64,000 nt of DNA from Ficedula albicollis. Taxonomy: Eukaryota > Chordata > Aves > Passeriformes > Muscicapidae. The DNA is taken from assembly GCF_000247815.1 (NCBI RefSeq), contig NC_021671.1:29116952-29180951 (forward strand). Reading direction: 5' to 3'. A program made the translations under genes and the position numbers. Under the pieces are notes generated by a model. It saw only the letters and a program-made list of their open reading frames with translations. It had not been told where the DNA came from and did no database searches. This document shows, piece by piece, positions 42,901-54,900 of the stretch (position 1 is its first letter; each line of letters starts with the position of its first letter).

Positions 42901-45900
42901 CTTCACTATCACAAAAACTTTCCTTACTTCTCCAAGGGAACATGCCACTGAGAATTTAGGACTCTATTACAGTAATTCCTGCACAGAACTGGTGAATACA
43001 AAATTAAAATCCAATAAAAATAGAATAAAAAAAATAGACACAGGTTACCATGTATTAATTTTTAAAAGGTAATGCTGTTCAAAGAGAGAATGGAAAATAA
43101 TACAATGCTGGGGTGGCAGCATTTAAGAAAGCCAACCCCTTTCCCTGCCCTGCTTCTTTCATTACATTCCAATCCATTTATATTTCATTCAGATGGACAG
43201 CACTTAAGATTTTTGCTGACAGTGTTGTGCTCCTCTGTTTTTAAACTGAGCAACTTCCATTCTTAAAGAATCATTAAAAAATATATTCCAGTTACAAGTT
43301 TCAAACTCCACAGTCCTCTCATTTGGTGGAAAGGGACAGGAAAGGGAAAGGAAAAAGACAGGAAAAAAATATTTGGGGAAAGCAGCAAACAGACAAAACT
43401 CATTTAAGAAAAAGAACCCAGAAGTAAAAACAGCACCACCTTATTCGTCAGCCTATATTCCATGTGTCCAGTACAAATCACACCTTTACCACTTAAATGA
43501 GAAAACTTGTACTAACAAAAAGTGAAGTTTCTTGCCTTATAGGCTTCCACCTGCTGTTGACTGGCTTCCAGTTCCCCTTTCAATGATGCCTGCAACATCA
43601 GATGGTCACTTTCCTGCAAGATAAAATTACCTGGATATTAAAAACACCTCCAAACCTCAGTAACCTAAAAATTCAGATACCAGCTATTTTTTAAAATCTA
43701 GTTTTAAAATAAAAAACATAGTCATTAGCATATGCACTTACAGCTTGTTTTGAATCTGCCAGTTCTTTTTTGGTTTTCACCAGGAGTTGTTTAATCTTGG
43801 CATTTCTTTCCTCATCCTGTTGCATAGTTGACTGAAGTGACTCTAATGCAGAGAACAGTAATTATATGCAAAGAAAACTTCTCCTCTAATATTTCCTTAG
43901 GAATGCTGGAAAATATTTAAACAAACTCTAACAGATCCCTTAAGAGCTGCAAACAAGTAGCTTACAGTAATTTTAGTACCCTTTTCCTAAGTTATCACAA
44001 AAATCTTAAAATAAATGAAATGTTTTAGGAAGAAATGGAATTTTTAACCATATGGGAATCAGTAAAGTTTTATGAGTGTGGTGTATCAGAATGAAACCCT
44101 TGTCAGCCACCAATATTTAGAACTTATGAATAACTTAATCAGGTAAGAAAAACAGTATGTCATACAGGCAAATGGCCTTTTAAAGTGCTGAACATTGGAT
44201 TAAGTAATTGATAACCTAGTAAAGCTTCCTCTAAGACAAAATTGCTTTCCTAATGCAACTGTTTAGTATTCCTGCAAAGCTTACCCTCACTTGCTGACTT
44301 GAGAAGTTGTTTCTGAAATGCATTTTTTACCATTGCTAACTATACCAGTGACTCTTGCTTTTATAGTTTACTCACTTATTTCTTCCTGTAGGGTCTCTTG
44401 TTTCTGTTTCTGAATCCCCGTTTCTTGCTCAAGATCTTCTATTCTGTTGTCTTTATCAGTAATCTTCTGATTAAGCTCTTTTACTAGCCTTTCATAATCA
44501 GCTATTTCCATATCCATCAGTGTACTCTTTTGAGCATCCTGCAAGGTACACAAAATGAAGTTAGAGCTTACAATTTGCCTTGGCTTCTAAGACTTTTGTA
44601 ATTCTGTTAAAAACTATATTGCCCATCAGACAAAGATTTTGTCTCTATCCATATCCACAAACGCCACCCATCCATTGGATTTCCATATCCACAGTAAATA
44701 ATCTCTTTTCAAATAAGAATCAAAAGCTTTGAAAAACCTGTTACTTGTTTTATCTGTAGTTATTTTGTATATGTTAGTTTCTGGCATCCTCAATCCTTAA
44801 AGCCAAGGCAATTTCTTAACAGAAATTACATCTGTTAGATGTACTCCAGACATCTGAATTCTATTCCTATTTCTTATGAAAGGGCACATAACCCAAGCTA
44901 AACAAACAAACAAAATACAAAAATAAAACTTATCCCAAAAGTATCTTTCAGCTCTCCAAGCATACAACCAGGAGCAAAAGCCCTCACATTCTTCATTTTG
45001 CAAACCTCCAGCTTTAAAATCCTCAGAACAGAAAGGGAGGCATTCAACACAGCCAGATGGGCTAAAAGCTTGGTAGCCCATTAAGTACTAACATGGACAG
45101 CAACTTTACCTTTCTGGCCAGCTCTAGTTCTTGCATAGTTTTCTGCAAATGTTTCTTTTCCTTCTGAAGTTGCATCTGAAGCTCCTCCATTTCTCGGACA
45201 GCACCACTATGTTCCTGAAATTTAAGTAGTTGTCAATTATACAGTTCAATTTCAAAATAGATGTCAGCATCTTTCTACACTTAGACACACACACACACTT
45301 GCATTGTACAAAGATAGTTGACTTCCTTTTCAGGAAATCATTGTGAACCAGAGAAAAACCAACAACACTATGAAGTGGTTTTCACATTCAGTATAACTAC
45401 CCCTAACCTGAATTGACATCCTTGCAAAGTTCTTTCAATGAACAGACCAAGTTTTCAAAAAAGCCAAATAACACGGAGGGAAAATGTGGAACCTGATCTA
45501 TAAAAACACAGTTTACAAAGGTCTAAAAGAAATCACATCCAGGGAAAGTAATGCTTCAGCCTATTCGACCATCTCTATGAAGAAGTACCTTTGTTTTCTG
45601 TTCTCTTAGAAGCTTTTCAGCTTCTAGTTCTTTGTCAGCCTTTGCTTTGGCTCTTTGTATCTCCAGTATCTGGGTTTCCAGCAGCTTAGCATTATTTTGC
45701 AGTGTTTCAACACGAGCCAGGAGGTCTTCATTAGTGGAGCGTAACTGATCATGCTGAAATTAGCATAGTGGAATGATAAAAACATAAGTTGATTTTATGT
45801 GCAAGATAAAGTATTTTCTATATTTAAAAAAAATACCCAACACTGATGTCTACCCAAATCCCTTACAAACAACACTCACAGATGAGTCTTGTCCAGCTTA

Positions 45901-48900
45901 TATCTTTTAAACCAGATTGATAAATAGGCAAAATTAAAGCTTTTAGCACATTTTGGTTATTTTGTCCAGCTAATTTGCCCAGCTTTCTGTAAAATGGCAA
46001 GAATCACAACAAATCTGAAAAAAATGCCCAAAAATTTATGCTTTCTGCATTATAACCTTCCCCTTGGAACAATACTATATTTCAATACTTACTGCCACAC
46101 TTCAAATACAGCTGCTGTACTTATAAACAAATGATCATACTATTAACTCCTAAAAAAGGCTGAACTGCAAGCTTTGACTGAACCATGAAGTCTTTCACCT
46201 GTATGTAGTAAGAACTCAACTGCATCAGCCATACTTTTGCAATGATTTTAACAGATTAAATTTTGACATCTTCAATGACGTATCCTAGTCTTTATTTTGC
46301 CTGTTAAGAATGAAGTATAAGTGAAAGATGTCCACTACCTAAACAGTGTTTTATTTACAAATTCTTTATAACAAACTTGAAAAATGCAAAGCCTGCATAA
46401 TCAGTAGAATATATGCTATTATTTCTTATTTCTTCCTATGCTATTGATTACTGGCTTGTGTTTAAAAGGGAGCAGTGGCCTAGGTGGATCTTTGGTGTAT
46501 GGGGCCTGGGAGTTTAAATCCTAAATACCAAACCCATTTCAGCTTTGCAAAAATGTCTCTCACAGCCCCTTAATTACCATCTTAGACTCCTCTGAATGCC
46601 ACTGTAGTACTTTACAATGCATCTTAAAAGTCTCGTGCTTGTGAAAAATGAAAAATCTGTAATTCATTTACTCTATTTAAACATTCTTGATTAAACAAAA
46701 AATTAAAAAATCTCAAGCCACATTTTGTCGAAGAAATAGAAGAAAAAATGTCTCAGTTAAAGGTTACTGCACTTAATGTGTGTAGGTGTGCAGTGAGAGA
46801 AACAGTGCAAGTTTGATACTTGTAGCAGAGCTGTAGGTCCAAAATCAAGCCAGAGATGATCAGCTCTTTTCTGTGAGTTGACCTGGGATAAATTAAACTC
46901 TTTCTATTGACAAAGCCAGACATTCTAGATATATTTATCTTTGGCATGGCCCAGGTAAGATATCAGATGTTGAAAAGGAACAAACAAACCACTCTGAATT
47001 TCAAGTCATTATTCAAAACACACTTAGGCGGCATGGCCCAGGTAAGATATCAGATGTTGAACAAACAAACCACTCTGAATTTCATGTCATTATTCAAAAC
47101 ACACTTAGGTTATAAAACTACAGTAACAATTACATGATTAGAACTTGCACCCAATAGGCAGAATTAATTTTTATGGTACTTATCAATAGATCAGACCCAC
47201 ACACAGAACTGACCTGCTCAGATGACACCTGTAGCTGTCTTGTGAGATCATCTAGCTGACGTTCAAGACTATTTGCTCTGCCTTTTTCAGAATCCAGCTG
47301 TTCTCCTTGCTTGTCGTATTCCATCAAAAGATTCTTAACACATACAAACACAACAGAATAATTTTTTACAATATGTATTGCATAAGCACATTCTACACCT
47401 CTGAGGTGTGCTTACCTAGTATTTCATTGTATGAGCTGTCTTACTGCAACATCAGAAATACCAGAATGAAATTAAAGCTATAATTCCACTACAGACTCTG
47501 GGAAAAACCCCCTTTCAGTTCATGACATTCTAGAATAATTCAGATTGGAAGGCACAGCAGCAGGTGTCACCCTCCTGCTTAAAGGAGGGTCAGGAGTGAG
47601 ATGAGACCAGTCTGCTCAGAGCTTTGTCCAAACATGTCTTTCCAAGCACCTGCCTCCAAGAACGGATATGGCTACTCCACTGGGCAACCTATTCCAAAGC
47701 TTGACAATTCTCATAGCATAAGAATGTTTATCCATATGTCCAGTTGGAATCTCTCCTTTCAATTGAGGACTACTGTCTTATCTTAAACCACCTCTCTTCC
47801 CTTCATAATGTCTTTGTAGATACTGGAAGACTCCTATTAGGCTCCTTCGAAGTTTTCTCCAGGCTGAGCAATTCCTCATCACTTATTCCAGTCCCTTGAC
47901 CAACCTGGTCATCCCTCCACTGGAATCACTTCAGGTTATCAATGTCTTTCTTGAATGTGGGGGGAGAAGGAGAGACAAGAGTGGACGCAATACTCTCAAT
48001 GATGTCACAAAATTATTTAGATGGGAAATGACCTTTAAGATCATTGAATTCAACTGTAAACCCAGCACTGCCAAATACACCACTAATATCTGCCCTTAAG
48101 TGCAGTGTTTACTTTATATACTTGTATATAAAACGCTTGCTGTGTTTACTTACTATATTTTAAATACAACCATGGATGGTGACTCCATTGCTTCCCTGTT
48201 CTAATGCTCAAGCACCCTTCTTGTAAAGAAATTGTTCCTAATATCCTAAACTTCCCCTGGTGGAACTCAAGGCTATTTCCCTCTGTCCTATCTTGTTGCT
48301 TGAGAGAAAAGACTGATCCCCACCTGACTACACCTCCTTTCAGGTGGTTGTAGAGAGCAATAAAGCCCCCCCTGAGCCTGCTTTTCTCCAGACTACATAA
48401 CCTCAATTCCCTCAGCTTCTCTTCCTAAGTCTTACAGGAAACAACTTTCTTTTGGGGAAGCAATGCTGACTCGTCACCTGCTTCTGCTTCATGTGCCCAG
48501 AGATGTGCTCCAAGAAGACTTGCTCCCAAAAAATTACAAGTTTGTCTTCCTCATTTAAGGATTTTCAAACTGATCTTCAATTTTATGTACTTTGCAGAAT
48601 TCACAGAGATTTCTGTTTTGCCTAGCAACACATTACTTGGTATGTACGACCCTAGATTCAAAAGGTTTAAAATAGCATTCTAGTAAAAAGGAAGGGTCTC
48701 ATTTTCTTCTGACAGCAGCTGCATGATTCTCTTTAGAGAACCTTACATTTGTTGGCTCTGGTATTCAACTGCATTAACACCATCTCTTTTGCAAACATAA
48801 TTGTGCAAGTTAAATATGTGTGCTAAATGTTAAATATAAATAGCAATGTATATCCAGGCTAGGCTTCAACCCAAAGTATTTTTGACAGTTTACTGTCTTT

Positions 48901-51900
48901 TGTGAATGCAGAACTATTCTTACCTTATAGCTTTCAGCTCCTTGAATGACATCTTTCATGGAAGCAGACAATTGATCTTTTTCTGATCGAACCAACTCCA
49001 ACTCTTCTTTCAGAGCCTGCATCTTATTAAAAAAAAAAGCATGTGTCATTAAAACAAAGCTCCCCATGCAGAATCTTCGTATTAGGAAGTAGTCAGAGTA
49101 CCTCTTTTCGGCCGGCATCTAATTCCTTCTTTGCTTTCACAGCAACCACTTTAATTTTATTCAGCTTCTCTCCTTTTTCAGCAGATTCTCTTTCGAGCAT
49201 CCCTAAAACAAATATGTAAGAAAATTAAAAATTACACCTTTCCATTTCTTCCCAAGAAGTGAAATGAAATTCAATTAGAACACAAACATCAGCATGACTT
49301 TAAAACCAAACAAAATATAAAGCAGGGGGAGATGTTCCCTTCATCTGTACAATTCAGTTAAGCTTTCAATTTGAAGCTAAAACACCCAGACACACAGAGA
49401 ACTTAGTGGTAATCTTTCCCTGGAAAATATTTCCCTGTTTCAGAAGCTTCCATCACAGTTAGGAGTCATAGTCCTGTCTACTTTTACATAAATTTAATAA
49501 CTCAGAAGCATTTTCCTGCTAATGTGTTGAGATAACTGCAATAAAGCAACAGTAGTTTTGGCAGTGTTGCTTCCCTTTCCTTCTGGTAGCTTCAGGGACT
49601 CTTACTGATAAATCTCCCACATTTTAAAAATAAAAATTAAATCCACTACACTGTTTATAGACAGACGTACAGAGGAAGAAAAAGCCTTAAAAAGTATTAA
49701 ATCATATCCAACTTAAAACTGCTAGCATTTTGAATCCCCAATGGAAAGAATACTATAGGAAAATCCATTAATATCTACTTCCTCTTCTACTTCCTCGAGT
49801 TGTGGAAATAGAGGACAATCATGCAAAGAAAGGGAAGGTAACAATCCAAAGAAACCAGACCATTTGTATAAAAGAAAAAAGTGAGAAAGATACCAATTTT
49901 TTCTTGAAGCTCTGCTACTGACGACTGTTGATCAGTTTTCTCAGTCATAGTCTCCATTAAATTCTGTATTATAAACAAAGATATAAGAAATATTACAAAA
50001 ATTTCTTTCTGGTACCTGTTTTGGCCCTAACAAGCTACCAGAAGTTTCAGCCACAGCTAAAACTGTCTATGTTCTTACTACCAGGAAAGCCTTTATGAGC
50101 AACTTCGTATCAGCTTGGTGAAAGTAGTTAAGTTGAAAGCAGAACACTCCAACCTTTTAAGAGCTGCTTTCCATCCTGTCCAAGGACAAAAAGGGGAGAT
50201 ACTCTCATTCTGCAGCTGTCAGCTTTACACAACCAGAAATTCCCAAGATCTGAAGCTAATGCAGATCAAGCAGTTTTGTTTGAGATGGAACCACAGAAAG
50301 CTAGAGGTGAAAGATTATGAGGTCAGTTAGTCAATCTAGTCAATTGACTGCTTCAAGGGATATTGATAGGAAGAAAGTTTCAACTACAAGCAACGTTTGT
50401 CAAAAAAGCATTATGGTTGTATTTGTTTAATTTTTCTTTTCCTAGGGGAAAAAAAAAAGATAATTCTGAGGTACTAGAAAACTCAGAAACATGTGCTTTC
50501 TAGAAGGGAGACTCACTTTCAGGCCAGAAGAAAAAAAAAGAAAAAAAAGAAAAGAGAGAATTGAAAGTATTTTTTGAACCTTAATTCTGAAGACTTTAGA
50601 GGTTTAGTCTTTATACTTCAATAACAAAATATAACCTTTAGAGAACTCAGTTCGTCTTTCACATTTCTAAGTTCAGTTTCCTTTTGTTCCAGAATGAAAT
50701 TTAAATCGTCTTGTCTTTCAGATCCTTTTTGCAGTTCTTGTATTTGGCTTTCATAAAGAGCAAGTTTTTGACTGATCTCTTCAGTATTAGCTAAAAGATC
50801 TTGATTTTCAATCCTTGCTTTCTCACTGGCATTCCTCAGCTCCTGGATATCATGTTGAAGCGCTTCTTTTTCAGACAACACTCCTTCCAGTTCTTCTCTC
50901 AAGAGATTTTTTTCTTTTTCAAAATCCTGAATCAAGGATCTATGTTCTCTGTGTTGAGCTGCATTTTCCTCCTCTAATCTCTCAACTTCTTGCTGCAAAC
51001 TAATTACTTCCTCCTCCTTTTGCAGAGCAAGGCACTGCTCTTCTTTAATTTTTGACAAGCATTCATTTGCAATTTTTAACAAGTTAAGAGAATCACATTC
51101 TTCATTAGAATCTGAAACACTGAACCCCACTTGCTCAAGTAGGTGGTACAGCTGAGCTCTCACAAGGGATGTGTGCACTTGCTCATTTTCAAGCAATGTT
51201 GATATGTGGTCTTTCTCTGCAGTCATCATTTTTAGTTTCTTTTCTAAGTTTTCAGACTGCTCTTTCAATACTAAGCAACCATCTTTTTCAGATGTAGTCT
51301 TTCCCAGCTCTTCACTTAGTTCACCTTTTTCCTGAATGAGCTTCTTATTTTCCTCACGAAGAGTGTACACCTCAGATGAAAGCTGCTCTTTATCACGCAC
51401 CAGAGATTCAATCTGTTTTTCTAGTTGCTCTAGCATTCGAGCATTTTCACCCTTTGAAGTTAAAGCTTCATTCAGTCTCTCTGTTAATTCCTCTACCTTT
51501 TGCTTCAGGTCACTATTATACTGATTAGCAACATCTACTTCTTGCTGAAGTTCCTGAATTTTAACTTGTTCTTGCTTGCAAGTTTCCTGAAGGGTTTCTC
51601 CCTTTTCACCCAAGTGTTTTACATCATTTAAAAGATCCCTGTTTTCACCAGTAAGTGCAACAATCTTCTCTTCCAGTTCTCTTACAGTAATCTCTTTTTG
51701 GTCAAGGGAGCTTTTCATGGCGCTATTGTCCTCCTGAAGACTAACAATTTTACATTCAAGTTCTTCTATCTTTAACTGATGAGATGATGATTTTTCCTGG
51801 AGGTGATTTACATTTTCAAGAAGAACATCCCTTTCATTGAAAGCAGCCCGGAGTTTCTGTTGCAGTTGACTGACATCAGAAGCTTGCTGTTGTTTCATTG

Positions 51901-54900
51901 ATTCAAACTCCTGGCTGATCTTTCCAGCAGATTCACCTAGCTCAGCCTGTAGTGTTTCCATCGTTTCTCTCAGGCTGTTGTAATTGGACACTGCTTCTTC
52001 TTTCTCCTGAGTTTGCTTTTCAAGTTGTTCTCTAAGTTCCTGATTTTCAAAAACTAATGCCATCTGTTCTTTTTCAGAACCAGACAATAAATTTTCATTT
52101 AGTTCAGAAATTTCTCTCTTGTGTTGATCTTTCAGAGTCTGAATCTCTAATTTGTGCTCTTTTGCAGCAGTTTCATAGTGCTGTCCTGCTGCTTGAAGAT
52201 CCAATTTTAGTTTTTCAATTACACAGCAGTAATCTTCTTTAGCAAGCTGCAATTCATTTATCTTAAAGTCCAAGTCTTCCCGCTCATGAAAGTACTCATC
52301 CTTCATACGATGGATTTCCTCTTCCAGTTTTATCTTGACATTGCTCATATAAGTTAACTCATCTTTTAATATACTATGTTGGGACTGGAGTTCTTCTAAA
52401 CTATGCTCCAGGTACCTAACTTTTTCTTCCATTTTTGCTTCTACACAAGGTTCTTCTTGTGTATCTGCAACATCTACCTTATTTTCTAAATTTTTATTTA
52501 AGACTTCTCTCAGCTGCTCCAAGTCATATTCACGCTGGTCAGTCTGAGCACACATTTCCTCCTTGGCATTTTTCTCTGCCAAATCGTGCTGTAACTGATT
52601 TATTTGATTTTGCTTTTCTTCATTTTCTTTAGATGATATTTCAATCCGATGCATTAGTTCTGACACCTCTTCCTGATGGGCAATTTTTAGTTTTTTAAGC
52701 TCTTCATTCAGATTTTTTATTTCATTATGGTAAGACTGAGAGTTGCTTTTAATAGTTTCTTGCAGATTTGTCACTTCTTTGGTTTTGTCTTCATCCACAG
52801 CTTTCAACTGCTTGTTCAGACACAAAATTTGCTCCTCATAAGTAGATTTAATTCTTTGGACATCATCTTGTAACCTTTTAACTTCTTTTTGGCTATTATT
52901 GTAACATTCAACCCGTTCCACCAGATCCATTTGTTTTTTCACTTGTTCATCTAATTCCATCTCCAGCTTTTTTAAATCTTCATTGTGCTTGCATTGGGCA
53001 TTTGCTAATTCACTCTTCAGAGCTTTTATTTCTTCCAGAGAGTCAATTCTTGATTGTTCCAGTTGCTTCTGCAATTCTTCTGTTTTAGCCACTGCAGCCT
53101 AAGCAAACAAGAAAATTATTAAATACTGGTAATTTAGCACACAGAATTTCCAAGTGAACTGTTTACAATAATGAATTAGAAAATGTAGTAATCCTCAGTT
53201 TTAAAAACTTCTATAAATATCTAACTGTATTAAGACAACTCAATTCAAAAGATGCTACACAGGGTACAAGAACATTTGCAAAATGAGAAAGGAAAACTAA
53301 GTCCTAAATCATGTTTACCAGCATAATTTCACAAAATGGCCACGATAGAGCTCAGCTTTAGCAACTATTCTGATAATGTATAAAGATCAGATTACTTTTA
53401 GTGCATCAAATTCATTGTTATATCTGGAATATAACAATGTCCATCAATTGCAAGAAATTCAGTCTTCACTTTATTACTAATTGAGATTTTTTATATAATA
53501 CAGATGCCTTGGCTGACAGCCTCCTTCTTATGAAAATCTAAAGGTAAATCTCATATGCATATCTAAAGGTTTACCTCATACAGGTAAACCTGTGCTCCCA
53601 TAGAAAGACAGAGCTGATTGACTGAAGTCTATAGGCTTTCAATGCACAGACTGAATTCTTCTTGCAGCTGTGGATCTAGACAGTGTATATAAGACTTTTT
53701 TATTTATTACTATGAACTAGGGGGTACAGAGAAAATACGCTTTAATATATAAAGACTTTATATTATTTTAGATTTTTTAAAGAGATAGAATACAGGTAAG
53801 TGAAGAAAAAGATTAAAATTAGATAGGCAACAAGCAAATACAGAAAAAAAATATAATTCTCTAATATTTCAGTAATGTTCTGTTGCTCATTTCAGTACCT
53901 CTGCTTCTTGCTTTATTTGAGTATTTTCTTTTTTCAGAGCAATGCACTGCTGCTGACTTTCAGCTTTTTCCAGAAGCACAACATCCAGCCTTTCTGTGAG
54001 AGCCTAATATTAAATGAGAAAGATCATTGAAAGGAGCGTTTCTTAACAACGGAAACAGTGATTTCTGAAAAATGTAGGAACTCACATATTGATTAGGACC
54101 CTTCTTGTCAAAAAACCACATCAGTTTGGTTTTAAAAATTGCTTCCAGCCCATGATATTAAATAGGTAGACTAAAACAATGATTTTGGGTTCTTTTAAAA
54201 ACTGTACGTGTGATAAGCTGATGTTTTATTACCAGGTGGTGGTGGTGAAGTTCCCTTTCTGTAGAAAAGAAATCTCCAACCAAATTATTCAAAACAATTA
54301 TTTAATTGAAAAATTCCTCTTCACTACCAATTTTCACTTCCATATGCTATAACCCTTATCCTGAGAAAGACAGATCCTAGAAGTACTTCTTGTGACATGA
54401 AACTTTAAATATGTGTTTCTAATCTCATCAAATGACTGTCTCACAACTTTTCTAAATGGCTGAAGTCTTTCTGCAATGGTCACTCCAAAATAAACAAAAG
54501 CTGGTCTAACCAGCCAGACAAGGAAAAGTCTTGCTGGGGACACTCACCGTCATAGAATTGTTTGGGTGGGCAGGGACCTTTAAAGGCCATCTAGTCCAAC
54601 CCCTGCAGTGAGTAGGGACATCTGCAACTCCATCAAGTTTCTCAGAGCCCCATTCAACCTGATCTTGAATATTCCAGAATATTTCCACCTCTCTGAGCAA
54701 CCTTTTCCCATGTTTTACCACCCTCTGTGTAAAAAACTATATTCTATATATCTAATCCAAATCAACCCTCTTTTCGTTTAAAACCATTACCACTTGTTCT
54801 ATTGCAACAGGCCCTCCTGAAAAGTTTGTCCAGATCTTGTAAGCCCCCTTCAAGTACTGAAGTGCTGTGCTAAGTTCTGTCTGAGGGACCTTTAAAGGCC

